From a bacterium (lineage in GTDB: Bacteria > Calescibacteriota > Calescibacteriia > Calescibacteriales > Calescibacteriaceae), in the NCBI GenBank assembly GCA_030550715.1, contig JAUQOU010000001.1, positions 1 through 54,455 on the forward strand: 54,455 nucleotides of DNA, written 5' to 3'. This document shows positions 16,881 to 26,084 of the stretch, in pieces. How positions within the stretch are numbered: position 1 is the first letter of the stretch; each line of letters begins with the position of its first letter. The notes beneath the pieces are model-generated. The model made no database searches. It was not told the DNA's origin and was given only the letters and a program-made list of their open reading frames with translations. The translations under genes and the position numbers were made by a program.

Positions 16881-19376
16881 ATGCAGAGAGTTGAAATAAA
16901 GATAGGGGGAATGACATGTGCTGGTTGTGTCCATACAGTTGAAAAAGCGATAAGGGGTGTAGATGGTATAAGATGGGTTTCGGTATCTTTAAACTCAGAA
17001 AGCGCACACCTTGAACTTGCAGATAAGGTAAACGGAAATGTTTTCAAGACAATTGCTCAAAAAGTCGAGGAGAAAGGATATAAGGTACTGACAGAAAAAA
17101 TAGTTTTTATATTAGACCTTTCGGCTTCTCCTGACATCAGAAAGCTTGTAGAAAGAATAGAGAGTATAAGCGGGGTGGTAAGTGCGAAGATAAACTATGC
17201 TCTTGAGGAGTTAGAGGTAAATTATATACCTCTGCCGAACATACTCAAAAACATAGAAAACGAGATAAAAAGTTTCGGGATTGAGATAAAAGGAGCTATA
17301 TCAAAGTTTTCTCCTGAGCAGGATTTTTACGAGAGAAAAACTCGTAAGCTCAAAAGAATGTTCTACACCTCTTTGCCGTCTTCAATATACTTTGTTCTGA
17401 AAATGATTTTCGGTTTTCATACTTCGGGTTTGCTTGACTTTTTCATCGCTACTCCGCCTTTTATTCTCGGTATGACTTATTTTGGGAAGGGCTTTTTCAA
17501 AAAAATAAAGGAGTTCTCTTTTGATATGAACTTTCTCATTTCACTGGGAGTTTTTTCAGCTTATATCTCAAGCTCAATAGATGTTTTCTTCCCGAATTTT
17601 TTCAGGGGTGAAGTTATGTTCTTTGAGAGCTCTTCTGTGATAGTTTCGGTTATGTTTCTTGGCAGGTTTATAGAATCGAGGATAAGGAAGAATGTTGGTT
17701 CTGCTCTGAGAAAGCTTGCCGAGCTTGAACCTCAAAAAGTTAAGGTTTTGAAAGACGGAGTTGAGCAGGAATTGAATTCAGAAGATGTGAAAAAGGGAGA
17801 TCTTGTTGTTTTGAGAGAGGGCGAGAGAGTTTCCAACGATGGTGTTCTTGTAAGTGGAGAAATAAGAGTAGATGAGTCACACATCACGGGGGAACTGCAA
17901 CCTGTAAAAAAATTAAAGGGTGATAAGGTGTGGTCTGGTTCTCTTGTGGTTGAGGGTAGTGGAGTTATTGAAGTTCAGAGCGAGCTTAACGAAACGGTTC
18001 TGAGGAAGATAATTTATACTTTGAAGTCAGCTCAGATGAAAAAAACAACTCTTGAGCTATTTGCAGATAAAATCTCACAGCTCTTCACTCCATCAATAAT
18101 TGTTATATCATTTATCACTTTTTTTGTTTGGTTTTTTGTGTCTGATTTAAGCTTTGCTCTTGAAAGGGCTATATCTGTGCTCGTTGTGGCTTGTCCTTGC
18201 GCTCTTGGACTTGCAACTCCTACTGCTATCGCTAATGCGGTTTCTTATGCTTCTCGGTTCGGAATAATAATTTCAAATGGCTCTATATTTGAAGTTCTTC
18301 CGAAAATACGCTCTGTCTTTTTTGATAAAACAGGAACAATAACAGAAGGAAAACTTTCTGTATCAAAAATAGTGTTCTCAGATGGTGAGAGGAAAATTTA
18401 TGTGATAGAAGATATAAATTCTTTGAAACAATTTTCGGAGGAGAAAATTTTTGAGTTTTTGAGTTATGTTGCAAGTGCTGAGTTGTTCTCATCGCATCCT
18501 ATCTCATCGGCTATCTTGAACCTCGCAAAGGAGTATAACCTTAAACTCTCAAATCCAGAGACACATTTTTATCTAAAAGGAAAGGGGCTTTTTGCTAAGG
18601 TGAATTCAAAGGAAATTGTGATCGGAAATGAGAAAATCTTAAAGGATTTTGTAGTGAATTTGAAAAATCTTGACGAGCTTATGTCTTTTGTAAAATCCGA
18701 AATTTCTGAAGGTAAGATAAATACATATGTTTTTGTTGCGATTGATGGTGTCTTGCGAGGAATAATTACTCTTGAAGATAAGCTGAAATCCTCTGCAAAG
18801 GAAGTTATAAGTTTTCTCAAAAAAAATGGCTTGAAGGTTTTTCTTCTCACGGGAGATAAAAGAGAGGTTGCGAGAAAGGTCTCTGATGAACTTGGGTTAG
18901 ACGGATTTTGGGCAGAACTTCTTCCAGATGAAAAAATAAAAATAATATCTGAGGCGAAAGATAAAGTGATGATGGTGGGAGATGGGATAAATGATGCTCC
19001 GGCTATTGAGCAGGCAGATATCGGAGTGGCGGTCCGTAGTGGCTCAGAAATAACTCGTCTAACAGCAGATGTGGTGGTTCCGGATTTACCCGATCTAAAA
19101 CATCTTTTTGAACTTGGAAGAAAAACAAGTTCTGTTATAAAGCAGAATTTGTTCTGGGCTTTTTCTTATAACCTCTTTCTTGTTCCTGCTGCTGCTGGGG
19201 TCTTTTTCTCGCTTGGGATCTATCTCAAACCTTTTTTATCTGCTATCGCTATGTCTTTAAGCTCTATAACCGTTCTTCTAAACTCTCTCAGAATTGGCTT
19301 TCAATATAAAAACGAAAATTTCTCAAAAAATTTGAAAAGCGAACAAAAAATGAAGGAAATTTTATCTGCATTATGA
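16881..19376 (+). CDS. copA: P-type Cu+ exporting ATPase
   Basis: Inner-membrane pump that expels monovalent copper (or silver). The first metal-binding domain has GMTCAGC near 10-16. A second heavy-metal-associated fold follows (about 72-140) but has no CxxC; SASPD stands where the motif should be. Then come membrane helices, the actuator with the phosphatase loop (ITGEL, where TGES is usual), the transport motif CPC at 438-440, the phosphorylated Asp482 in DKTGTITEG, SSHPIS in the nucleotide domain and MVGDGINDAPA in the hinge. Length (831) fits two metal domains. The TAGAAT directly touching the ATG is too close to serve as its -10. The next gene starts within about 20 bases. Confidence 0.95.
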   Translation: MQRVEIKIGGMTCAGCVHTVEKAIRGVDGIRWVSVSLNSESAHLELADKVNGNVFKTIAQKVEEKGYKVLTEKIVFILDLSASPDIRKLVERIESISGVVSAKINYALEELEVNYIPLPNILKNIENEIKSFGIEIKGAISKFSPEQDFYERKTRKLKRMFYTSLPSSIYFVLKMIFGFHTSGLLDFFIATPPFILGMTYFGKGFFKKIKEFSFDMNFLISLGVFSAYISSSIDVFFPNFFRGEVMFFESSSVIVSVMFLGRFIESRIRKNVGSALRKLAELEPQKVKVLKDGVEQELNSEDVKKGDLVVLREGERVSNDGVLVSGEIRVDESHITGELQPVKKLKGDKVWSGSLVVEGSGVIEVQSELNETVLRKIIYTLKSAQMKKTTLELFADKISQLFTPSIIVISFITFFVWFFVSDLSFALERAISVLVVACPCALGLATPTAIANAVSYASRFGIIISNGSIFEVLPKIRSVFFDKTGTITEGKLSVSKIVFSDGERKIYVIEDINSLKQFSEEKIFEFLSYVASAELFSSHPISSAILNLAKEYNLKLSNPETHFYLKGKGLFAKVNSKEIVIGNEKILKDFVVNLKNLDELMSFVKSEISEGKINTYVFVAIDGVLRGIITLEDKLKSSAKEVISFLKKNGLKVFLLTGDKREVARKVSDELGLDGFWAELLPDEKIKIISEAKDKVMMVGDGINDAPAIEQADIGVAVRSGSEITRLTADVVVPDLPDLKHLFELGRKTSSVIKQNLFWAFSYNLFLVPAAAGVFFSLGIYLKPFLSAIAMSLSSITVLLNSLRIGFQYKNENFSKNLKSEQKMKEILSAL

Positions 19377-19397
19377 GAATTGACAAAATTTCTTGAT

Positions 19398-21776
19398 ATG
19401 CATTTTGGTCCTGAAAAAATTTCATCACTGAGAAAATGCCTCAAAGTCATTTTTCAGTTTTCGCTATCTCTGGGTTTTTTATATCTTTCTAATTACGCTT
19501 TTTCACAAACTTTGCCCCGTTCTGAAACCTCCCGTGAAACCTCTTACGAAGCCCCTTCACCAGATGAACTTCGTAAAATAGAGGAGAAGATCGTTAATTT
19601 ACCTACTGAGCAAAAACTATCTTTCAGAAACATCATTTTTTCTCTCCCTCGTGAAACCGTGAGCAAGCTCGCTTCTTTGATGGAAGAACTTCCAGAAGAT
19701 ATAATCCCTATGCTGGTTCGGGTTTTGTCTGGTATGAGAACTTTTGAGATTCAGATTTTTGTTGATACTTTGCAGTCCATTACAGGATTAGTTGATAAAA
19801 TAACCTACATAAAAAGAAAGTATGTAGAGGTTGAGGAGATAATAGGAATATCTGAGATAGAGAGATTTTTTTCAGGTTTTGAGCGAGAGATTGAGGAGAA
19901 AACTTTGAGACAAATTGGGTATAACATATCTTGGTGGCCTGAGATGAAGAAGCTATCTCCTCAGTTCATATCAGAGGGTTATGTTCTCGGTCCCGGAGAT
20001 ACACTTTTTGTATATATATGGGGGAAGATCAAACTGCCCGAAGCTTTGAATTTTCCTATAAGTATCACTGTTCTTTCAGACGGAAAGATTTTCATACCTT
20101 TTATTGGACCTGTTTCTGTTGGTGGTCTTGAGATAAGTGAGGCGAGCAATATAATAAGAGGTGCTGTAAGACGTATTTTGGGCGATGTTGAGGTTGCGGT
20201 ATCGCTTGCAAGTGTGAGGTCTATTCCCGTTGTCGTCATGGGAGAGGTGAAAAATCCCGGGGTTATAATTCTTTCGGGGACTTTATCACCTTTTGAGGCG
20301 ATTTCATCTGCGGGCGGGATCAAAAAAACCGGCTCTCTGAGGCAGATTGAAATAAGAAGGAACGGAAAGAAAATCGCCGAAATAGACCTTTACAAAATGC
20401 TTTTTGAAGGCGGTGGGATTGAGATCTCTCCTTTCTCACTCCGACCGTGGGATGTCATTTTCATACCAAAAATAGGTCCGACCTTTGCTGTTAAAGGTTC
20501 TGTGAAAAGAGAGGGTATTTACGAGATGAAAGAAGAAGGTCTTTCTCTTTCTTCCGCAATAGAGCTTGCAGGAGGATTCTTCCCTTCCGATGGTAAGTTC
20601 AGGGTGAGAGTGAAAAGATATAAGGGTGAGGAAAGGCAGATAGTTTTTGATGATTTTGTTCAAGGTGGAGATTTGAGCGCTTTGAAAAAATTTTCTGTTA
20701 AAGATGGGGACCTTATTGAGATTTTCCCCGCAATATATGAAAGAGTTGAAAAATACATAGTTGTTTCTGGCTATGTCAAAAGGACCGAAAAGATTCCGTT
20801 TTTTGAAGGAATGACCTTGAAAGATGCAGTTTTACTTTCCGGGGGCTTCAAAGATGTTTATCCTCCTTCATCCTATGAAATAATAAAGAAAAAAGATGGG
20901 AGAGAAGAAAGGGAAAGTTTTCCCGTCCCGAAAAATAAAACGCAAGATGAAATTCTTGAGATGTTTCAAGGAGTGAAACTTGAGCCGTTTGACAGGATTA
21001 CAATTTTGCCGCCTCCTGATGAAGATGTCGTCAAATTCATAGGTGTTGAGATTTTTGGTGAGGTTAAATTTCCTGGAACATACTCAATAGTAAAAGGTGA
21101 AAAGCTTTACGATATTTTGAAAAGAGCCGGGGGTTTTACAAGTTACGCGTTCCCAGAGGGAATTGTTTTCACAAGAGAGTCGGTGAGAGCAGTGCAGAAG
21201 GAAAAAGCATCTTTGGTAATTCGTCTTCTCGCAAGAGAGCTTTTGGGGGAGGCATCTCAGGGTTATGTTTCTCCGTTGGGACAGTTTCCTCAGCAGCGAG
21301 CGACTATTACAGAAGAGCGTCTCAAAATAATAAGCTATCTCACAGAATCAAACATAAAAGGAAGAATTGTCATAAAGGTGCCAAGAGATATAGAAAAACT
21401 CAAGGATTCAAAATACAACATTGAGCTTGAAGATGGAGATAAAATTTATGTTCCTTCTGTTCCTAATTATGTTATGGTTTCTGGTGAGGTGAAAAATCCG
21501 TCAACCTTTGTGTATGTTCCGGGGAAAGGTGCAAAGTTTTATATCAATCTTGCAGGGGGAACTTCAAAGTATGCTGATACATCTCAAATATATATCATAA
21601 AGGCAAATGGTGAAACATCAGACGATTTAGATAATATTGGTCCAGGGGATACAGTTGTCGTTCCGCCCGAGATAAAAGTTCCTTATCAGACATGGTATCT
21701 TGTGAGGGATATTCTTTCTCTCACATTTCAGGGGATAAGCGCCTCGGCACTTATGTATAACGCGGTAAAAAGATAA
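19398..21776 (+). CDS. Wza-like polysaccharide export protein with multiple SLBB domains
   Basis: A 792-residue exported protein; the first 38 or so residues form a signal peptide (basic start, hydrophobic LSLGFLYLSNYAFS, cleavage near AFS-Q). A helical region follows, then the polysaccharide-export domain (YVLGPGDTLFVYIWG, near 195) and about five SLBB-type repeats, each near a VxGEVKxPG-like strand and an AGG turn. A hydrophobic C-terminal helix (near 760-785) could cross a membrane. Wza proteins are about 370 residues with two or three SLBB domains; this larger form is known in other phyla. It probably forms the outer part of a capsule exporter and precedes gmd and fcl. A TTG at 19380 is an alternative start. 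Confidence 0.85.
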   Translation: MHFGPEKISSLRKCLKVIFQFSLSLGFLYLSNYAFSQTLPRSETSRETSYEAPSPDELRKIEEKIVNLPTEQKLSFRNIIFSLPRETVSKLASLMEELPEDIIPMLVRVLSGMRTFEIQIFVDTLQSITGLVDKITYIKRKYVEVEEIIGISEIERFFSGFEREIEEKTLRQIGYNISWWPEMKKLSPQFISEGYVLGPGDTLFVYIWGKIKLPEALNFPISITVLSDGKIFIPFIGPVSVGGLEISEASNIIRGAVRRILGDVEVAVSLASVRSIPVVVMGEVKNPGVIILSGTLSPFEAISSAGGIKKTGSLRQIEIRRNGKKIAEIDLYKMLFEGGGIEISPFSLRPWDVIFIPKIGPTFAVKGSVKREGIYEMKEEGLSLSSAIELAGGFFPSDGKFRVRVKRYKGEERQIVFDDFVQGGDLSALKKFSVKDGDLIEIFPAIYERVEKYIVVSGYVKRTEKIPFFEGMTLKDAVLLSGGFKDVYPPSSYEIIKKKDGREERESFPVPKNKTQDEILEMFQGVKLEPFDRITILPPPDEDVVKFIGVEIFGEVKFPGTYSIVKGEKLYDILKRAGGFTSYAFPEGIVFTRESVRAVQKEKASLVIRLLARELLGEASQGYVSPLGQFPQQRATITEERLKIISYLTESNIKGRIVIKVPRDIEKLKDSKYNIELEDGDKIYVPSVPNYVMVSGEVKNPSTFVYVPGKGAKFYINLAGGTSKYADTSQIYIIKANGETSDDLDNIGPGDTVVVPPEIKVPYQTWYLVRDILSLTFQGISASALMYNAVKR

Positions 21777-21847
21777 AATTTTTCGTTTTTCATCGCAAAT
21801 CCACAAAATTTGAAAACATAAATAACACATTAATAAATTATACCTAG

Positions 21848-23041
21848 ATGAAGAAAGCACTTATAACTGGAATTACAGGACAAGATGGTTCATACCTTGC
21901 TGAGTTCTTGCTATCCAAAGGTTATGAAGTTCACGGTATCATAAGAAGGTCAAGCACTTTCAACACTCATAGAATAGACCACATCTATGTTGATCCGCAC
22001 GAACCGGGGGCAAAATTATTCCTCCACTACGGAGATCTTTCAGATTCGGGGCAGATTATGAACCTGATTTATAACATTCAACCAGATGAGATCTATCATC
22101 TTGGAGCGCAGAGTCATGTTAGAGTCAGCTTTGATATGCCTGAGTACACAGGAGATATAACAGCGCTTGGGACAACCCGTATTCTTGAGGCGATCCGAAG
22201 AAGCGGAATAAAGACAAAGTTCTATCAGGCATCATCATCAGAGATGTTCGGCGCCTCACCGCCTCCGCAAAATGAAAAAACTCCATTTTATCCAAGAAGC
22301 CCATACGCGGCAGCGAAAGTATATGCATACTGGATAACAGTAAATTACAGGGAAGCATACGGAATTTTTGCCTGCAACGGAATTCTTTTCAATCACGAAA
22401 GCCCAAGAAGAGGTGAAACATTTGTGACCCGGAAAATAACAAGAGCATTGGCTCATATACTTGCCGGGAAACAGAAAAAACTTTATCTTGGTAATCTCAA
22501 TGCGAAAAGGGACTGGGGATTTGCTCCCGAATATGTTGAGGCAATGTGGCTTATGCTCCAGCAAGACGAACCAGATGACTATGTCATCGGAACGGGCGAA
22601 TCCCATTCAGTAAGGGAGTTCGTAAAAAAGGCGTTTTTATATGCCGGTATAGAGATAGAGTGGCGGGGTGAAGGAGTGGAAGAAAAAGGGATCGTTTCTT
22701 CTATTGATAACACGATTTTAGATAAAATACTTTCAAAGTCAAATAGTTTTGAATCAAGTGTTGTCAGGGTTGGTGATGTTCTTATAGAGATAGACCCGAG
22801 GTATTTCAGACCGACTGAGGTTGAGCATTTGCAGGCAGATATAACGAAAGCTAAAGAAAAACTCGGCTGGAAACCAAGAGTTAAGTTTGACGAACTTATT
22901 ATGATCATGGTTGACTATGACCTGAAACTTTTGAATTTGAACCCTGTCGGAAGAGGAATAAGGATATCACAGGAAAAAGGGTTTGGATACACAGAGCACT
23001 GGCTCACTTATGTGCCGAACACAGAGGGGGCGCAGAGCTGA
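21848..23041 (+). CDS. gmd: GDP-mannose 4,6-dehydratase
   Basis: First enzyme of GDP-fucose synthesis: GDP-D-mannose to GDP-4-keto-6-deoxymannose, NADP-dependent. [14 protein letters not shown] near 8-21 is the cofactor loop with the family-specific [14 protein letters not shown] near 37, GDLSDS near 60, SSSEMFG near 129 (catalytic Ser and Glu) and [12 protein letters not shown] near 150 (Tyr/Lys pair) all match. [17 protein letters not shown]-type sequence lies near 315. At 397 residues it is about 25 longer than the E. coli enzyme, from a lengthened loop near 275-300 and a C-terminal tail. It is followed after 5 bases by fcl. Confidence 0.96.
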   Translation: MKKALITGITGQDGSYLAEFLLSKGYEVHGIIRRSSTFNTHRIDHIYVDPHEPGAKLFLHYGDLSDSGQIMNLIYNIQPDEIYHLGAQSHVRVSFDMPEYTGDITALGTTRILEAIRRSGIKTKFYQASSSEMFGASPPPQNEKTPFYPRSPYAAAKVYAYWITVNYREAYGIFACNGILFNHESPRRGETFVTRKITRALAHILAGKQKKLYLGNLNAKRDWGFAPEYVEAMWLMLQQDEPDDYVIGTGESHSVREFVKKAFLYAGIEIEWRGEGVEEKGIVSSIDNTILDKILSKSNSFESSVVRVGDVLIEIDPRYFRPTEVEHLQADITKAKEKLGWKPRVKFDELIMIMVDYDLKLLNLNPVGRGIRISQEKGFGYTEHWLTYVPNTEGAQS

Positions 23042-23046
23042 AAGAT

Positions 23047-24159
23047 ATGAGAAGAGAAAGCAAAATAGCGGTTTTAGGAGCAAGTGGGCTTGTCGGTGGA
23101 GCGATACTGAGAAAACTTATAGAAAAAGGATACAGCAATATCATAGGCACATATAAAACAAAGAAACACGAAATTGAAGGTGTTGAACTTGTTCAGGTTG
23201 ACCTTACGAACCAATACGATACAGAGAGATTTTTCAGGGTTTATCGCCCCGACTATGTTTTTCTTTCAGCAGCGAGGGTTGGAGGTATTCTTGCAAACAG
23301 TACTTACAAAGCTGACTTTATATATGATAACCTTGCAATAGCTGTTAATGTCATACATTCTGCTTTCAGGTATGGTGTGAAGAAGCTTTTGAATCTTGGC
23401 TCATCGTGTATTTACCCGAGGAACTCACCTCAGCCGATGCGTGAGGAGTATTTGCTGACGGGCAGTTTGGAGCCGACGAACGAACCGTATGCGATAGCGA
23501 AAATTTCAGCAATAAAACTCTGCAGATACTACAACGAGCAGTATGGTACAAACTTCATATCTGTTATGCCTACAAATCTTTACGGACCTTATGATAACTT
23601 TAACTTGGAGACATCGCACGTTCTTCCTGCACTCATAAGAAAATTTCATCTTGCAAAACTTCTTGAACTGGGTGATTTTGAGGGTATAAAAAAGGACTTG
23701 CAGAAATACCCTGTTGGATTTGGTCTTGACCGCAAGGTTGATTTTGAAGATAAAAATTCAATAATAGGAGTTCTAGAAAAAGTTGGTATAAGGATTAATT
23801 CGGGTGTCTCGGTTACTATATGGGGTAGCGGTGAGGTATATCGGGAGTTTTTATATGTTGATGACCTTGCTGATGCATGTTTATATTTGATGGAAAATGT
23901 AGATGCAGATAAGATGAAAGAAATTTGTGAAGATTACTTTGTGAATGTTGGAGTAGGTGAGGATATAAAGATTAAGGATTTAGCGGTTATGATAAGGGAT
24001 ATTGTTGGTGCAAAGTGCAAGATAGTTCATGATATGAGCAAGCCAGATGGTGTCCCACGAAAATTGCTTGATGTTAGCAAGATATTTGAGCTGGGATGGA
24101 GACCGAAGGTGAGTTTAGAAGAAGGGATAAAGAGAATTTATCAGTGGTATCTATCATAA
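23047..24159 (+). CDS. fcl: GDP-L-fucose synthase (long form)
   Basis: Epimerase-reductase that completes GDP-L-fucose. Cofactor loop VLGASGLVGGAIL at 9-21, AARVGGI near 76, NLGSSCIYP near 112-120 (catalytic Ser and Cys), PYAIAKISAIKLCRYYN with Tyr/Lys near 148, and VSVIPTNLYGPYDNF-like sequence (here ISVMPTNLYGPYDNF) near 172. Residues about 205-260 are an insertion of 45-50 residues before IWGSGEVYREFLYVDDLADA that the E. coli enzyme lacks; similar long forms occur in Bacteroidetes-type Fcl. The gene starts 5 bases after gmd, so the pair forms one transcript. GDP-colitose or GDP-rhamnose branches would need other enzymes not seen here. Confidence 0.93.
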   Translation: MRRESKIAVLGASGLVGGAILRKLIEKGYSNIIGTYKTKKHEIEGVELVQVDLTNQYDTERFFRVYRPDYVFLSAARVGGILANSTYKADFIYDNLAIAVNVIHSAFRYGVKKLLNLGSSCIYPRNSPQPMREEYLLTGSLEPTNEPYAIAKISAIKLCRYYNEQYGTNFISVMPTNLYGPYDNFNLETSHVLPALIRKFHLAKLLELGDFEGIKKDLQKYPVGFGLDRKVDFEDKNSIIGVLEKVGIRINSGVSVTIWGSGEVYREFLYVDDLADACLYLMENVDADKMKEICEDYFVNVGVGEDIKIKDLAVMIRDIVGAKCKIVHDMSKPDGVPRKLLDVSKIFELGWRPKVSLEEGIKRIYQWYLS

Positions 24160-24280
24160 CTCACTTTGAGTAGATTATTTCTCTGCATTTTTATTTGCAA
24201 AATCCTTCTTCTTCTCGGTTAAGAAATTACAAATGACAAAAACATAAAGCGAACAAGATAATAAATAAAATTTCTTCAAG

Positions 24281-24934
24281 ATGGAAAATAGTGGGAGAGA
24301 AATTTTGTTGATAAAAAATCAAAGCGAACTTTTTGCTACCGCAAGCAAAATAAAAGAAGCATGGGAGGAAGGAAAACCAATAGTCGCAAGAGATAAATCA
24401 ATCTTCACCCTCTGTGTATCTTCCTTCAACAGAAAAACCGTTGAAAACGCAATTGAGCTCATGTTCAAGGAGGCAGGGAAAAAATACTACCTTTACCCCT
24501 ACATCATATCAGATGAAAAATTCGTAGAAAGATTCGTTTTTATAGCTTACCCATCTGAAAGATTCTTCCTCAACATCACAAAGACAGAAAACCTTATCAT
24601 GCTCGTTAAAGCGGTCTTCAACTTCCACCCAAAATTGCTTTTCAACGGAAAAATCGGAGTCAGATTGGCTGACGAAAACAATAAACTTATAAAAATTCTC
24701 GGAGGAATAACCCTTGCTTTCCCATACATAAAAAACGGAGCCCCTGTATTTCACTCCTCCCATGTTGGACTTGGAAATATAATTGTTGACATTAACCCGG
24801 AATCATCATCTTTCAAACCCCCGAGCTACATTGAAATCACAGAAGGATATGTCATAAAGTTCATATTTGAAGGAGAAATCAGCCGATACGATTTTAAAAG
24901 CAGATTTGAGATGTTCGGATTCAAAGTGATATGA
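24281..24934 (+). CDS. Divergent YrdC/Sua5-fold protein, function unknown
   Basis: A 217-residue protein. By eye it follows the YrdC domain from end to end: AWEEGKPIVARDKSIFTLCV aligns with the family's start (ALKxGxxVxxPTDTVYGL), IGVRLADENNKLIKILGG with the VAVRVPDHP strand-helix, and the end ITEGYVIKFIFEGEISRYDF with the TGGxVxILREGAIS tail. The residues that bind tRNA and ATP in TsaC/Sua5 are missing: no KxRP motif after the first helix, and the Ser-Ala-Asn turn is replaced by PYIKNG. It is thus unlikely to make threonylcarbamoyl-adenylate. A TAAAAT box lies 9 bases before the ATG and there is no Shine-Dalgarno site. Neighbours are fcl and a sulfotransferase. Confidence 0.5.
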   Translation: MENSGREILLIKNQSELFATASKIKEAWEEGKPIVARDKSIFTLCVSSFNRKTVENAIELMFKEAGKKYYLYPYIISDEKFVERFVFIAYPSERFFLNITKTENLIMLVKAVFNFHPKLLFNGKIGVRLADENNKLIKILGGITLAFPYIKNGAPVFHSSHVGLGNIIVDINPESSSFKPPSYIEITEGYVIKFIFEGEISRYDFKSRFEMFGFKVI

Positions 24935-24964
24935 AAGTGATTTTATATTGTTTTTATTTATTTT

Positions 24965-25924
24965 ATGTTGTATAGTATGAGAAAACTTCCTAATTTTTTT
25001 GTGGTAGGAGCTGCTAAAGCTGGGACAACTTCGCTTTACTATTATTTGAAGCAACATCCAGAAATATATATGAGTCCGATAAAAGAACCGCATTTTTTTT
25101 CAAAAGATATAAACGTTAATTTATTCCGCAAACACTACAGGAAAACGGTGAGTATTGATACAAAAAATTACTTTAGTAAACCAAAACTTAAGGAGCTTCC
25201 CTCAGTTTTTATAACCGAATATGAAGATTATGTACAACTGTTCAGAGAGGTTAAAGATGAAAAAGCAATTGGAGAGGCAAGTGTTAGTTATTTATATTCC
25301 AAAGTAGCCGCAAGAGAGATATACAAATTTAACCCAAACTCTAAGATTATAATTATACTTCGCGATCCGATAGAGAGAGCATATTCTCATTATATAATGG
25401 ATTTAAGGAGTGGTTTTACCGATGAAGCGGATTTTATAAAAGCGGTAATAAATGATTATAATAAACTTCAAAAAGGATGGGGTATTTCAAATCTATATAT
25501 TGAGCTTGGGCTTTACTACGAGCAGGTCAAAAGATATTTGGAAGTATTTCCCAAAGAAAATGTAAAAATCATTCTTTATGATGATTATAAAAATCAAACC
25601 GAGAAAGTAATTAAAGAAATTTTTTTGTTTTTAGATGTAGATAGCAATTTTTTACCAGACATTAGCAAGAAATACAACAGTGGAGCTGTACCGAAGTATC
25701 TAAAGTTTAATAAGATGGTTAGAGAAATCTATTCAGAAATTAGAAGTTTCATCCCTCAAAGAATTCTGAATATTTTGAGAGAGATATATGCGAATGTTTT
25801 TTGGGAAAGAAACTACAAAACTATTTCTAATGAAGAAAGAAAGATTTTATTAGAATTTTTTAGGGATGATATAGAAAAGCTATCTAATTTAATTGAAAAA
25901 GACCTAACAATATGGTTAAGTTAA
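24965..25924 (+). CDS. PAPS-dependent carbohydrate sulfotransferase-like protein
   Basis: A 319-residue sulfotransferase-fold protein. VVGAAKAGTTSLYYYL (about 13-28) is the 5'-phosphosulfate-binding loop and IIILRDPIERAYSHYI (near 128-143) the 3'-phosphate-binding motif with the conserved Arg and Ser; KEPHFFSKD near 39 matches heparan-sulfate N-deacetylase/sulfotransferase-like enzymes. The middle has the usual LGLYYEQVKRYLEVFP helix. It would move sulfate from PAPS onto a sugar hydroxyl or amine. Lying after gmd-fcl, its acceptor may be a fucose-containing glycan (inference). ATG 24980 is an alternative start. PAPS-forming genes are not in the window. Confidence 0.85.
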   Translation: MLYSMRKLPNFFVVGAAKAGTTSLYYYLKQHPEIYMSPIKEPHFFSKDINVNLFRKHYRKTVSIDTKNYFSKPKLKELPSVFITEYEDYVQLFREVKDEKAIGEASVSYLYSKVAAREIYKFNPNSKIIIILRDPIERAYSHYIMDLRSGFTDEADFIKAVINDYNKLQKGWGISNLYIELGLYYEQVKRYLEVFPKENVKIILYDDYKNQTEKVIKEIFLFLDVDSNFLPDISKKYNSGAVPKYLKFNKMVREIYSEIRSFIPQRILNILREIYANVFWERNYKTISNEERKILLEFFRDDIEKLSNLIEKDLTIWLS

Positions 25925-26084
25925 ATGGTATACGAATTACGCTATGACCTAAAGAAAAACTTACTGATAGTTTTTTGAATCATTAGAATTAAATAGTTTA
26001 CGGGGTATTGGTGCTGATTTTGAAAGTCATCTGAAAAATCCTGCCCTTCTCAAATAATCACCGATAAAACAAAAATTTCTCTAT

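Noticed and set aside
19979-20323. 114-residue minus-strand frame inside the SLBB gene
   Set aside because: Antisense shadow of a well-supported gene, Pro/Thr/Ser-rich with no domain features.
22256-22606. 116-residue minus-strand frame inside gmd
   Set aside because: Shadow of gmd; the opposite strand holds the conserved dehydratase motifs.
21848-23041. Extra loop in Gmd as a novel insertion
   Set aside because: The E. coli enzyme has most of the same VxPGDVIIAVDPRYF-type segment; only about a dozen residues are extra.
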